Assembly: GCA_963678675.1 (NCBI GenBank)
Contig: OY783193.1
Coordinates: 31,587,082-31,651,081 of the forward strand
DNA length: 64,000 nt
Direction of reading: 5' to 3'
Origin: Xiphydria camelus
Lineage: Eukaryota > Arthropoda > Insecta > Hymenoptera > Xiphydriidae
Of this stretch, positions 26,445 to 39,702 are shown piece after piece (position 1 is the first letter of the stretch; each line of letters starts with the position of its first letter). The position numbers were made by a program, and so were the translations under genes. Below the pieces are notes generated by a model, which saw only the letters and a program-made list of their open reading frames with translations, was not told where the DNA came from and did no database searches.

Positions 26445-29269
26445 TTAATACAATCTCTGAGGAGGTCCCATAGATGATTTTATGTGGAGCGAACGCACAT
26501 TCTGCCAGTGCTTCTTCAACAGTGACACTAGGAAGTTGATAGATAGATGAACATTTTGTACCAATTCATCAGGTGTCATTTCCACATGCCCCACAGCGAC
26601 AGAAAGACATAAAACCTGTATGTAAAAGTATACATCAATCAATTAGCCTTATACTTTATTATACCACTGTACGCAAATTTATCTGCTATCAAATTCAAAA
26701 AAGCCTACATACGATGTTTTGTTTATTGTTAAATACCATATGAATTAAGTACTGCAACTACATTTTATACAATTTTACTGTTTTATTTAATCATTCCTAC
26801 TATATTTAAAAGCATACAAGGAGCAACTACACAGCACGATATCGTGATATTTATTCTTGCCAAATAATATTTACAAGATATAATAATAAAATTCGAGAAT
26901 TTCTAGTCTACAATACTATTTGATTAAAAGCAGTGACGTACCTTCTTCATTTGGAATTTAATGGTAGCCTTGACTTCGTCAATTTTGCCAGCCATGGATT
27001 CCTGATGGGAGAGAAGACCAGGAAATTTACCCGCCTTATTCAAGCCGGGACCCAGCAAACGAGGGATTTGTTTGATCAAGGACTCACTAGCCAGGAAAGC
27101 GTCGTATTTCTTGGCTATGCAAAAAGAACGGCATTTGAAGAGTCGAACAATAAATCAATTAGAATAATGAGAACGTAATGTAAAGAAAACTGTCTCGACA
27201 CGGATTGAGTTGTAGTACGATTAATAAACATTCTACCCTCACCTAGTGAAGAATTTAATCTCCTTCCATGCAACAACCATCACTGCTATGGAAGGAAGCA
27301 AATGAGGTGCTTTTGAGGAAGGTACATAAATCTAAGTCCCTAATAATCTGCTCAATCTTACCTAGCTTCTTAACAAGTTTCTTGTTCTTGTTAAGCTTCT
27401 TCAAAGCTTCGGCATCCATGAAAGGAATATTGTTAGCCTTAGCCTCGTCACAATGCTGTTGATCTCCAAGCATGCATACTTGCATTTTCGGTCGAGGAAT
27501 GTTCTTCAACCTAAAATTATCATACAATTGTTTTAGATTGTATTCAGCATTTTCTGATTACTAAAACATTGATTCATTAGCAATTGATATAAAGCAAAGT
27601 CCAACTACGGAATATAAATTTCAGTCAACAAATAACGTGAATACTCATGAAAGCTCTCAGAAAATATCTGATCATCATTAAAATTCAGATAATACATGCG
27701 TTGAAACATCATTGAGCATCTCGTATAATAAAATTAATTTTCATAAACAGTAATTCATTATAAATCATCAGCCCATATTCTTATCCCACTTTCAGTGTTA
27801 AACGTGACGCTTTGTTTTTCAGTCACACGTTGTTAAAAGATTGTCCAAACCTTAATGTCGATACAACTTAGAATCGAAGCAGTGTCTAGTGAAATTAAAA
27901 GTAAGGCCCGCCACAGACACACAGTCTTGTCGTCAGTCTTGCATATGCAGTCTAAAGGCGCGATCTCACAGGGTGGTGGAGCACTACTTAGTTTGCGCAT
28001 GTGTCACGTCAATGTGCCGACACTGATGTGACACATGCAAGTGCTCCACCACCCCGTGAGACCGTGCATGCAAGACTGATGACAAGACTGTGTGACTGTG
28101 GCAGTCCTAATATTCCCCAACTTCTCTAGATTTCCCAGTCTGAAAGGGCAGATTTTTCCTGAATCTCATAGAGGGTCCAGACTTGGATCCGCAACATAGC
28201 AATCATGCGAGTGCAAGAGAGAACATGTAGCAAATGTAAAAAAACCTCTCTGTCACACAAACTCCAACTGGACTGTCTAGAGAAAAGTATGACAAAGAGG
28301 TTCTTATGTACCCTCCACATGTTCACTCTCACACTCATATAATTGCTATGTTGCAGATCAAAGCCTAGATCCTGTAGGTCTGTAGACCCTAAACATGTAG
28401 ACAAATAGACAGTGAAATAATGTTTGTAACCATTAGATTCTTTTTCTATAATTTACAATACTTATAGACAACCATATTAAAATCAAATAAAATAAAGTAA
28501 CAAGGTAATTTCAGAAAATTTCCCAAGTTCTCCTGATTTTTTATGCCATATAAAATTTACTAACCATTAGATATTGCGGAAAGGATATTCTTACCACCAA
28601 AAGTATGGTATGAATATGGGCTTTGTTGTATCACCATATTAAGACTTACCAGTAGGATCAAATGATCCTATCGTGATAATAACGGTAATATACCTCCCCA
28701 ATTTTTTTAAGACCCTGGGTGCAGGTCCGCTGGGTGAGGCCCAGCTTCCTGATGCTACGAGGAGACTTTTTCGGCAAACTTTTGGATTGTCACTATACAT
28801 GATGTATATGACGCAAAGGATAATTTAGGGCCGAAAAAAACCCTCGAAATCAGGTGAGAACGTACTTGACGGTACCAGAGAAACGCTTGTCCTTTTGAGG
28901 GTCATAGTTCTTTAAACCAATTTGAAGTTCAACAGTTTCCAAGAACTTCCTTTTTTTCTCTTGCGAAGTTTGGAGGACGGTGTTTACACATTCGTAAAGG
29001 GTATCGCGTGATACCTTCGACCTGCAAACACATCAAACAATTTCGTAGTAGTTTCAATCAAATCGTGTAACAATATACATATGTACAACATCAAAACGTT
29101 TCCGATGCATGCTATAAGATTATAAACACATGACGCAAATCAGGTCATTTGATAAAAAAAATATAATTGATATATCCTTTCTTAAACTCAGAGGAAGCTT
29201 CTAATTTGTGTAATTATTAAGAGAAAATTAGGATTTTAGTGATACTAATAGATTAAGAACTTACGCCAT
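26445..29269 (-). CDS. RpL10Ab: 60S ribosomal protein L10a (uL1)
   Basis: Cytosolic large-subunit protein of the L1 stalk. Five exons: 29265-29269 (ATG plus two bases), 28866-29021, 27362-27510, 26942-27114, 26445-26615; 654 nt, 217 residues, the family length. The sequence runs [20 protein letters not shown], then [54 protein letters not shown], and ends MGPPQRLY. The second intron (1.35 kb) carries two inverted-repeat elements. A five-base first coding exon is common in ribosomal protein genes. A pyrimidine initiator lies about 60 bp upstream of the ATG. Confidence 0.97.
27905..28107. mobile_element. Palindromic MITE with TAA target duplication
   Basis: Ends GGCCCGCCACAG / CTGTGGCAGTCC, flanked by TAA (27902-27904, 28108-28110). 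Arms contain CACAGTCTTGTCGTCAGTCT and its inverted copy, and an inner pair GGTGGTGGAGCACT / AGTGCTCCACCACC. In intron 2 of RpL10Ab. PIF/Harbinger-like by target duplication. Confidence 0.75.
28162..28391. repeat. Imperfect inverted repeat
   Basis: AGGGTCCAGACTTGGATCC plus GCAACATAGCAAT and GAGAACATGT at the left face inverted, diverged copies at the right (ATTGCTATGTTGC, ACATGTTCAC). An older fold-back element immediately next to the preceding MITE. Confidence 0.5.
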
Positions 29270-29321
29270 GCTTTATGAAAATCGAAGCCAACCAGCAGCC
29301 GACCAACCGCACCCATCAACG

Positions 29322-29340
29322 ACTCAAACCGGAAAGACTG
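29322..29340 (-). promoter_or_regulatory. Pyrimidine (TCT/TOP-type) initiator of RpL10Ab
   Basis: On the minus strand the sequence reads GCAGTCTTTCCGGTTTGAG about 60 nt before the ATG. Ribosomal protein genes of animals start transcription in such polypyrimidine tracts. The same TCTTTCCGGTT core occurs at the presumed RpS12 start (51751-51770). Start site inferred, not measured. Confidence 0.5.
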
Positions 29341-29799
29341 CAAAGGCCAGCAAAGCAAGGCTCCCCTCTTGTAGTTGTAGTTCGTGAAACACCCGTCCTT
29401 GCGCTCTACATACTACTACAGCTCCATCTACAATAGCGGTTTGGCCATAAAAATTCTTTTTCCTCTGGAAAAATAATTCATCATGTTTAATGCTACAGCA
29501 TATTTATGTCTGTATTTGACTTAATAAATTAATACTTCTGCAAGAGGATTTTGCTTATGTTATTCTTTTTGTAGTTATTAATAAATTAACAACCATCAAT
29601 TCAAATGAAATACAAAGAGGAAGTGACGTGTTGCTTCATCAGTATCGTATATAAAAATTGGGTCGCCCCAGTTGAATAAAACTTTTTGTTACTTATAGGT
29701 ATGTAGGTTTGTTCGGTTTGTTCCAACCGACGGTTTCTGTACGGTCCTGGAACTGTCGTAGGATCGGTTCAATGCGCAGACGCGATGTTTACTGCTGGG

Positions 29800-29935
29800 G
29801 CCCGCAAGAGAAATGTATACGTTTCTTAGCGAGTAGACCAATCAGGACCCCCACCACAACGGAATACTTGATCCTGATTGGTCTATTCGCTGAGTTGCGT
29901 GCACGCAAAGATACCTACGAGTGACTCGAGGAGCA
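29800..29935. repeat. Dispersed 140-bp repeat, copy 1
   Basis: GGCCCGCAAGAGAAATGTAT, CGAGTAGACCAATCAGGACC and GATCCTGATTGGTCTATTCG form a fold-back, and the whole unit recurs in reverse orientation at 45103-45252. CCAATCAGG / CCTGATTGG are the inner arms. Confidence 0.7.
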
Positions 29936-30736
29936 GTTGGAACGGTTTTGTGACGCATCTTTCCCGCACCATTTGAATTGACATTTTCTATCTTGTTTGT
30001 AGCTTAAAATTCAGTACATATTTGATTGCATTTTGATGTTAAACAATGCTATTAAAAATTCAAAAAGCATTTTTCTACTGAATATTTATGAAAATACTAG
30101 AACTTACACATGCTTACACACACTTATTACATGCTTAGTTAAAAACTTTTTTCTAAATGTGCCAACCCCACTTTCGTATCAAACAGTCTGATGTTTAGGA
30201 TCACGATAGATTTTAGTTCTCCTGAAAGAACGAATCTAAAATAAAAAATTGAAGGTTAATCATGATTATCAGTGTATGTAGCAGTCGGTTTCGAAACTGA
30301 TCTCTCATTTCAGCGCGCCTCTACCTACTCGATCGTTTGTCGTACCTAAAACCTAAAAACAAGAAGTACGCTTGATTCGATATTTTATTTCTGAACAAAA
30401 CTTTGTTAATTAGGGATTCAAATCATTTGATGATCACGATTAGATTGATAGAATGTTTGATAGTCAATCAGTTGATTAGAAAACAGTAACCTGACGTGCT
30501 AACGATATGCGATTGATTATGCGGTATACCTAAAATGCACCTAGTTGAACACGCACTATTGGGTAGCAGTCAGGAGGGTCAGGAGTATAGCTTTTACCGC
30601 TCCAGTTTTATTGTTCTTTACGTTTTCTTTGGAGTGATTTTGAACTTGTTTTATAAATATCTACCGTCCGAACTAAAAATTTTTCAATTATAACGACACT
30701 AACAGTGTAATGTACGACCAGTGGAGAAGTTGAACC

Positions 30737-32896
30737 ATGGCGAATCATTATGAAGTGCCTAATTGGTACGTCATTATTTACCTAGCAACTTTTTTTACGA
30801 TTGAATTCGTTAATTTTCTCTTTACATCATTATAATACGCCTATGGTTATCATTACAAACCCGAAGAAAACTGTACAGGTTATATTTTCAGGGCTGGTAA
30901 GCCTCCGGTTGGCTTACATTTAGATGTCCTCAAAGGAGATAAGTTAATTCAGGTAATACAGAGTCCTCCTCTTATTTAAATAATAAACTATATGTAAATA
31001 GATTGGTTTAACTATTTTATATCCGAATATTTTATTCTAAACTAATGTACAAAAGATCATTCCTTGTTGAATGTAACAAAGCCACCTTGTCATTTTATTA
31101 AATTTTCGAAGATGTTTACACAGAGAACTTTGTATCCTGTTGTAATTATAGAAATTAATGGTGGATGAGAAAAAGTGTTATCTATTTGGCCGAAATCAAC
31201 AGATGAACGACTTTTGTATCGATCATGCTTCTTGTTCGAGAGTTCATTCTGCACTGGTTTATCATAAGCACCTCAATCGAGCATTTCTAGTTGATTTGGG
31301 AAGCAGTAAGTATCTTTATGCTTAAGACTTGAAGCAGCAACATCTCCATGAATCTATATATATCTTAATTACAATACAAATACTCAATTAGTCGATAATG
31401 CAAGTGTAGTTAATAAGTAAAAGTATATTATAAACCATTGTGCTTTAATTTACCTTGCTTTTTCATTGAAAATGCGAGTACTTGCCAGATCCGTCCTACA
31501 TTATTCTATAATCCAAGAGAAATCAGTATTTCATTTGAGAAAATCTAGGATGAATCATTTGCAAGATTATATTTAAAAAAAAAAGAAATCACATATTATG
31601 TGTCTCAATCCAATTGATACATTTTCTTAAAATTGTGTAATTATTTTATATATAAATTTTGCAATATATGTCGTCATCCAATAGGTAAATTCTTATTACT
31701 TTCATTGCCATTACTATTAAGTCTCATTGCAAGTGAAAAGGTTGGTTAATATTGCCCTTTCTGGGGAATCTTTCAATTTTGTCTAACAAAATTTATATAT
31801 ATAGCACATGGAACATACATTGGGAATATGCGATTGGAAGCACATAAACCAACTCAGTTACCCATTGATAGCACTTTTCACTTTGGGGCTTCTACGAGAT
31901 ACTATATCATAAGAGAAAGACCACAGACTGGTTCTAGGCCTATCATCGAAGAATTAGAAAAGTCTTCCGAAGACGTGGACGCGGGTGGATTATTGGGCTT
32001 ACCTGAAACAGAGACAGAGCTCGATGTGAGTTTCTTTTTTTGCGTTATATTATTCACGCATGTAAATGGCATTAATCTCACATAGTATGATAAAGATGAT
32101 TGGCATCCTCTAAAAATAAAATACTTATTTTTACAGAATCTTACAGAATTTAATACTGCACACAATAGGCGTATTTCCATGCTGGGCATAACAGATGACG
32201 AAGTACATAAATCTACAAGGAAGCGAAAAAAGAAAGGCATCACCTTCAATGACGATGAAGAAGTTATAAATCCCGAAGATGTTGATCCAACAGTTGGCCG
32301 ATTTCGTAATTTGGTGCAAACGACTGTTGTCCCAAGCAAAGTATGTATATTTCTAAGAGGTGTTCAACCCTTAACTGGTATACACCTTTTTTCTAAAACG
32401 TTACGATTTAATGCGCTTGGGGTCAGGAGTGACCCCAGTATACCAGTTAAGGGTTAACAGTTTTAATGGTTATTATATGAAAATTAATATTATCAGAATC
32501 GTTAAACAATTGAAATGTATTCTTCTACAGAGAATGAGAATGGAAGGTGGCTTAATAAGTTTGCCAGAAGATAGCCACCATCCGATGAAACACCTTCAAC
32601 CTACATCCGTTGCATCCCACCTTTATCACGATCTGCCACCAGAACAATTCACGCCATCTACCTTACCGAGTAATCCATTCTCTACGGCTCTTACCTCGCT
32701 AACGTCGAGACTTGGTATCGCCCTGCCTAATCCAGCCCCGGAGGTGGAGATGGCACCAAATCACATGCAAACTGAAACTATCCATATTGTTGAAATACCA
32801 GGATCAGTAGAAACGCATGCGATGGAACCAAAGAAGAAAAAGTACGCTAAAGAAGCATGGCCTGGCAAGAAACCTTTACCGACTCTCTTAGTATAA
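30737..32896 (+). CDS. PPP1R8: Nuclear inhibitor of protein phosphatase 1 (NIPP1)
   Basis: Nuclear regulatory subunit of PP1 that also binds splicing factors. Six exons: 30737-30765, 30892-30952, 31152-31305, 31805-32025, 32137-32340, 32531-32896; 1035 nt, 344 residues. Residues about 20-130 are an FHA domain (FGRNQQMNDFCIDHASCSRV, then HGTYIGNMRLE). The PP1-docking region is STRKRKKKGITFNDDEEV followed by NPEDVDPTVGRFRNLVQT; the docking core reads KGITF (residues 188-192) where vertebrates have RVTF. The C-terminus has a basic KKKKYAKEAWPGKKP. All splice sites canonical. The fifth intron holds a hairpin element. Confidence 0.96.
32366..32455. repeat. Hairpin element AACCCTTAACTGGTATAC
   Basis: AACCCTTAACTGGTATAC at the left and the exact inverted copy at the right, with a small internal hairpin TGGGGTCAGGAGTGACCCCA. 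Located in intron 5 of PPP1R8. Non-coding, foldback-type. Confidence 0.65.
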
Positions 32897-34779
32897 CGTA
32901 TATAACGTTGCAATGGATATCCATGATATCAATTTTAAAAGAAGTATCTCAGAGACTAACAATTTCAACATGTACTCTATTCCATTAATATGTAAATAAA
33001 AACTTCACTAATTTTACAAGAAAGTTTATTTGATATAATAAAGGAGAAGCAAATTTTGAAGAAGTAAGAATGATAACGTATACCTATAGGAATATATTTA
33101 AATAAACTACATCGTATGCTATTGATTAATTGTATGCCACCATCCACCTGGAAACCCAACACGAACGGCATAGTCTAAGTATAGTATGCATATATTACAT
33201 GTGTGTTCGTACATAATTCTCGTTCTGACCCTGGACATGTGCTGTATATTATACCTAGTGTTATCCAGAATGGTGTTCATAGGATGATATGCTTTTATAG
33301 ACCCCAGATTTACAATATTCGGCAATCGTATGCGGTAAAAGTATCTCCATTCTCTGCCATGTTTTTACGTTTACTAAGTTATCAGAATTCAATAATTCTC
33401 ATTTTGGAAGAAATGTCCAGGAATTATAAATCATTAGAACCAATTATAAAACATTTTCAGATTGGGATGTAATAATGTCCTACGAAAAGAAAATTGAGAA
33501 AATGAAAAAGTAGTAGCAGTTTAGGATGCGAGTTGGTGAATTCATATTCACAATGCAAAGGATTAGGATCGATTTCCAAGATTAAAATGTGAAATAATTT
33601 TGTATGCAAGTTAATATCAATAGAAACCTCCTGGTGCAATTTGTGCGGTAGATTGACCGTTTAGTATGTTTGATAAAAATTAATTACCAAGTAGGAAATA
33701 ACCCAGTGTCTTATGGGCAAGTCATATTTTTCGAGGTTTGTATGTAAGATCCTAGATTAAAATATTTAAAAATACCAAAAAACGGGGAGAAAAACAAAAA
33801 TTTACAACCATTGATGAAAATTATTGACTGTTTGATACTTTAGTTATAACTAATTTCTGCTTCTCGATATTCGGAAATAGCGTGTTGAGTAGATGCGGCA
33901 ACGTCGCGTCAGTGGAGTGGGTTCAAGCATGCATTTCAAATCTCGTTTTCTCTACTGGGCCACACGCTTGCCAAGCCTCGGCAAGTGTCCACAAGCCCCA
34001 AGTGACTACAAGTGCTGGGCTTGCATTTGGAAGTCATTTACATGCTTGCCAAGCCTCGACAAGAGCCCACAAGCCCCAAGCGCATTTGGAAGCTTCTCGC
34101 AAGTGCCCTTTGATCTGTGTTCAAAAACCGACGCTCGGTCAGATCGGCCACAAGCCAAGCCAAGCCAAACGCCCCTGTTCACACGCTTGTGCTTGTGGAT
34201 GCTTGCCGAGGCTTGGCAAGCGTGTAAAGGATGATATGCGTTGCCACCGTTGCCACACATAAAAAGACGCCAGTCAAAGGAGGCACATTATTTGAATAAT
34301 AAGTGAAAAATAATCAAAATAATCGACTAATTCTTATGGTCATAAATTTTATAATTCACGAAGAGAATTTTCAATTATAAATCATAGTTTCTTGATGACT
34401 TTTTTTATATTTCTTTTACTTTAACTTCCCAAAAATTCTAATTATTGCCATCAGGTGGCGTAGCAACCGTCATGCACGGTCCCTATAATGTTTGCCGAAG
34501 TATATAACGGAATTCTAAGATGTACTGAGCTATACAGGAATTGTTGCATGTATCTACGAACGTCATTATATTGTAATTATCAAAATTGCAGGGAAATATA
34601 TTGTTTAAACGCAATAAAATATATGCAGGTACAAATTAATTGAAACGGCAATTTTGTGAATTTTCCTGCTAATGTAAAACAGGCATTTATTCTCACTATA
34701 TGCTATTCATCATGTCACAATAGAAAATTAAGTTTTGGAAGCATGTTCAATGATAAAAAATATTTAAACATAGATTTGT
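32897..34779. other. Convergent spacer between PPP1R8 and Chk1
   Basis: Holds the two 3' UTRs and the repeat at 33962-34225. No further gene seen. Confidence 0.45.
33962..34225. repeat. Inverted-repeat element with internal tandem repeats
   Basis: Ends ACACGCTTGCCAAGCCTCGG and its inverted copy (34202-34225). Inside, the unit GCTTGCCAAGCCTCG(G/A)CAAG followed by CCACAAGCCCCAAG occurs twice, and GCATTTGGAAG(T/C) also repeats. Strongly GC-rich relative to its AT-rich flanks, so probably a recent insertion. Confidence 0.65.
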
Positions 34780-37700
34780 CTATTGGCACGAGACTGAACC
34801 CTTAACAATGATATCGTCGAGTCCGGCTTTGATTTTCACAAATCGTTTTTTGAATTCGATGCCACAACCTTTGGATAGTCTGAAATCTAGCAATATTTTT
34901 CCATCCATATCAATGATGTTTGTTTTGAAAACTAATGGCATTTTCCTTCGATCAACAGTTGAAACGGTGACCTAGAAATAAAATGGAATCTTACGTTATT
35001 TATGTTAACATAGTTAATATCAAAAAATTAACAGACCACGCGCTAATTTTGGTCTCACTCTTTCGATATTGCGCTATAATCAATATACTTTAATGTAATA
35101 CTTACGATGCCAAAGTCATGAATACGATAAGAGTAACTTTCACTTTCAAAGTGTTCTATTAGCTTCTTAACTGTGACTTCACATTCGGTTTTGACGAAAA
35201 ATCTAGTCATTCGGCGAACCAATTTCTGGAAGGTGCTCTAAAATAAGAAACAAACATTTATTCATATAATTCAGTTTACGGAAAGAAAGATTTAAATGGG
35301 CCAATCTCTTCCAATGCATTCCACACACATACCTGGCTTGTTTGAGTAAGCTGCGTAGCTTGTAATTGTGTACAGAGTAACAGATCCTCCATATGTGCAG
35401 GTTGAGAGAAGGAAAATCCGGGTCTCTCGTCAAAACTAATACAGACTGTATCAGCTTTCTCTGTACCAGGATATTCTGGCTGAGAGAGGCAAAATCTCGT
35501 TATGTCTTTCTCCTCCTTATGTACTCGCTTAAACTGGGATCCGTCGATGCTATCTTGCCTCTCTTGATTTTGTACTGCAAGTTTTGAATATTGATTAAAT
35601 CATTGTTTATGCTAACAATTATAATCGCCAAATCAAATTAACTATAGATTATTAATTGGAAAAATTACGCACATGGTTACAATAATAATCTGCTTATTCG
35701 CCCGTAATTAGATTATAAAATAGTGTTAATTTCACTGAACCTCGCTTTTACGCTCAGACAATAATAAAGACGTCACTATCATTATAACTATTTAGGAATA
35801 TCCCCCCTCCGCTCATGTTTCTTTATTAAATAACACGAAACAATATAAAGCAAGTATTTGTAAGTACCATTTATGTAAATATCATCAATTACCTATATTG
35901 AAATTCAACTAAATATGTACAACCGTTTGTTAAGGAGTAACCAGTACTCAATCTGTTCCAATTATAACAACCGGTATACCCCTCTTGGCACCAAAATTCG
36001 AGAACATTGAATGAAAATGAATTGAAAAGCGATGTATACTGGCGTCCTGACTTCGGTTTTCTAGCTTTATGAAATAAAAAATCATACAGCTAGATAACCA
36101 AAGATAGGACAACAGTCCTATCTCATTCTTCTTGCATCTCCCAGTTGCGTGCCTTGTCAGTGTTGTTGGTACGGGTGTGCAAGCCGATGTTCTTTGCTTT
36201 GGTAATCTAGCTTTATGATCCTTAATTGAAATCATAGAGCTGTATTACCAAAGAAAAGACAAAAGCTCTGAGATCTTCTATGGTTCGTTTTAATGTCACA
36301 ATCGGATGTAGCAGAACCAAAATGGTGGTGAACCAGTTGTCAATGCATTCAGATGCATTCGCAAAATATTTTATAGTATCATCATATAGAAATCACTTAC
36401 GATACAGAGACAGTAGAGAATCTCGTAGATCGATGAATACAGTGTCCACATAGCTGGGTACTGAGCTGCTTTGAGTAGTTATTATTTACTCAGAGTCACT
36501 CAGTACCTGACTAAGAAAACACCAAGTATTAAATCTTCTTCCATAAAGGTCAGAGGCTAGAGACTTAACTTTAGAACAAAACGGGTTATAGTTCTTTGAA
36601 TGATAATCCCTAGCAAGATTCAATTTAGGGAGAGTGTAATAATATATAATAGTAATCTCTCGATGAGATCTAATACATAATAATAGCTCTCGTACCTTTG
36701 GTAATTATTCTAAGGAACCATTGGTGCTCTTTAATATCCTTTATCGTGTACCTTGCCAATGGCGAGTGAACGAGAATCCTTCTTACAAGAGCTAATGATA
36801 TATTGTCTAACTTTTTCCACGGTGTCAGAGATATGTACTTTCCTGTTAGCCATGCGGTGTATTCTGGACATTCTGCCACGGCCTGGTCCCAGGGCAGCTC
36901 TGTATTTCAGATGCAGACCATTTAAAAACTAAGAAATGTAAGCTATGTATTAGTGTAGGGGTAAGAGAGATAAAAATTCAGTACGACTATGAGCTGATAT
37001 AATACTAGAGGACTTTCGATCGTCTGTGTATAAGAATCTATTTCTACGATAATGCGTATATTTTTAATATATGCATTGAAATATTTCTTTTTAATTGAAG
37101 CAGAAAGCACAACTGTAGGTTCTCAAGAAAACAAGTTTTGATGCATCAAATTTTGAATAGCTCATCGCCCTTTGCAGGAAATCTTGCTGATTTGGTTGTA
37201 CATAAAAAATACGAAACATTGGAAAACACTCACGATGTTTATAGCCTATAATATACGAAAGGAAAAGAAATTTAAAAAAGCACACAATACAGATATAGTC
37301 TAAATTATATAGAATTACCTCCAGCCAACAAAGCTACTAGTATGATACCGCACGACCATATGTCGGCTGGTTCAGCATAGTATGGTTCAAGGAGAACTTC
37401 AGGGGCCACGTATGGCAGTGTGCCACATCTTTTATCCAAACGACGTTCTCTACCCTGCAAGCGATATACGGTTGCCATCCCAAAATCAGTAACTTTTAAA
37501 TTGTCACTGTCATCTAAAAGTAGGTTCTCTGGCTTAAGATCTCTATGCGCTACACCTCGGCTGTGCAAGTACTCTACAGCTGATATCAACTGTTTAAAAT
37601 ATTTCTGAGCTTCCCACATTGGCATACCCACGTCAGGTTCTATCGACACACAATACATAAGAAAAGTATTCCATGAATGTTTTATACTTACACATTTATA

Positions 37701-39702
37701 TACGAGCTTCCGAAAGAAGCTAAATTTCTAAGGCAATATGTTGTTAGTTTTTTTTCAATACTTCTGAAGCTAGAGATATTAAGTGTATGGAGTTATGAAA
37801 TGCTATATTAAAGAATTACCAATTTTGTCAAAAAGTTCACCACCAGAAGCATACTCCAGAAAAATGTATGCTATATTAGGTTCGCATCGTTGTCCAAAGT
37901 ATTGAATAATATGAGGATTTGAGAGCATTTTGTGAATGGTAGTTTCTTTACGAACGCTCTGGCGTGCGTCTGGATGTTTATCCAAATCTATCATTTTCAT
38001 TGCAACAGCTTCACCTGTTGATTTATTTATAACCAATTTTACTCTGCAAAAACAAAAAAAAAGCCACTATTTTAATCCTAAGTCATTGAATTTATTTATA
38101 TGCCATGATTGGTACAATTGATATTGATATAAGGTCCAGTTTATGGAAGGTTTGCGAGTTGAAGATCATACATGTATAATTTGAATTTTGATTTATATTT
38201 TATCAGAAAGTGGAATGTGGAATTACTTCATTTTCAGCTTTTCTAGCTTGATTGCTAGAAATTAAAGCGATATGATTCTATAGATACTATTTCACATGTT
38301 TAATCTATTAATCTTCTATATTCTATTTTATTCTATATTCTATGTACTAATATTCGATTCTATCTATTAATAAAAATGTAAATGTGCGTTTGTTCAAAAT
38401 CTTAGAACTCGGAAAGTTCTTCACTGATTGCTTTGAGAAATCTTGACACGTTTCATTCGAATACGCGCGTGTTTTTATATAGCAACCACCTGTGACAGGT
38501 AAAAACAGGCTTTTTTTGGAAAACAGCGCTACCTGTTGGATGTAAAAGCAACAGATAGTAATGGGAAAAGTGAATAGTAAATTATAAAAGCCCATAAAAT
38601 TTCCTGTCGGATGGCGTTGGACCGGTTCTGATCAGAAAATTAGGAGTAGAGAAATCTGAACTTGAATATAAAAAATCGGTTAAAAAGTGGTATGGCAACA
38701 CTATGCTTGCAGACCGCTACAGAAACCTTTTACAAAACTGATCAAAAACCGGGCGATGCCAGTTGGAACTATGATAGTAAGACAAAATGTAAAACATAAA
38801 AAGTACATAAGTGATTAACTTGGTAGCAATAACCAATGATTAATGTAACATATGAAATCTAATGTTTCTTTGGATGTTCAACACGTTCACTGCGGCCGAT
38901 CCGGATCCGTTTCTGCAACTGATACAGATCCGGGTCGGCCGCAGTGAACGTCTTAAACAATACTCAAGATTTTATTTCAAATAATTATAAAACTAGAGTT
39001 TTAAACACCGTATTTTCAGTACTGATTAGAATTTCAGATATCACACCTAAATATTGTCAAAGCCAAACTGAAAGAAAACCTAGAGAATATTTCTGTATAA
39101 TTTACCATCCCATATCCGGTATGCAGTCTACAACTACAACTAGAATATTACTATAAATAAACATTTTGGCAAAATATACAATTCTCTGTAATTGAGTGAT
39201 GAAAAGGATAATTTTTGTACATTCGAGTTTTGATTTGTCCTTACTCGTTATTTCTATAAGGAATAGTCTTTAGAACTCTTATTTCTGGAATGAGACACGT
39301 CGAAACGTATTGTATCCTAGCAAAAAATAGGACTTACTTGATTTACAATTGGAAAAAAAAATAGATTCCTCATACCTTGCTTTTATAATTTAATGCCAGA
39401 TAAACCGCACAAATAATTCTTCACGTTTATAAATTACTCCTAATAGACACAAACTGTAAAAGTTACCGCGATACAAATATCAGAATTCTAGGAACGCAAT
39501 CTTTTGTGACGTGTAACGTAACATTGCAGGTTCGTTAAAAGGTTAAGTTACTAGCCAGCCTACTAATCCTTTGTTATGAAAAGACCGCCACACTTGTAGA
39601 GCAAACAACGAAAAGAAAAGGAATGAAGTAGAATACTCACTCTCCATAAGCACCTTCTCCCAAAGTATGGCTAAGAATCCAACCCTCTACAAACTCAGTC
39701 AT
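34780..39702 (-). CDS. CHEK1: Serine/threonine checkpoint kinase Chk1 (grapes)
   Basis: DNA-damage and replication checkpoint kinase acting downstream of ATR. Seven exons: 39641-39702, 37820-38043, 37319-37639, 36696-36899, 35333-35574, 35106-35237, 34780-34971; 1377 nt, 458 residues. Kinase domain: glycine loop GEGAYGEV (15-22), VAMK lysine at 37, HRDLKPEN with catalytic Asp130, DFG 148-150, [10 protein letters not shown]. The linker holds SQ sites in CLSQPEYPG and [13 protein letters not shown], matching the ATR-site region and the conserved FSQP motif of Chk1. C-terminal KA1 autoinhibitory domain: [44 protein letters not shown]. Intron 1 (1.6 kb) contains a hairpin element. Complete and intact. 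Confidence 0.97.
36455..36508. repeat. Short hairpin in Chk1 intron 4
   Basis: GGTACTGAG...GAGTA faces ACTCAGAGTCACTCAGTACC inverted. A small fold-back of unknown origin. Confidence 0.4.
38877..38956. mobile_element. CACGTTCACTGCGGCCG hairpin element (same family as 19686)
   Basis: CACGTTCACTGCGGCCGATC at the left, inverted CGGCCGCAGTGAACG at the right, with TTAA just outside the right end; the left TTAA is degraded to TTCA. In intron 1 of Chk1. Confidence 0.6.

Larger units (their letters stand above)
29270..30736. other. Intergenic region between RpL10Ab and PPP1R8 (divergent)
   Basis: Contains the RpL10Ab promoter, one dispersed repeat (29800-29935) and the PPP1R8 5' region. The 71-codon ORF at 29709-29924 overlaps the repeat and is not a gene I can support. 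Confidence 0.45.

Noticed and set aside
32131..32339. Minus-strand ORFs (31902-32339) opposite PPP1R8 exons 4-5
   Set aside because: Antisense shadow of conserved coding sequence.
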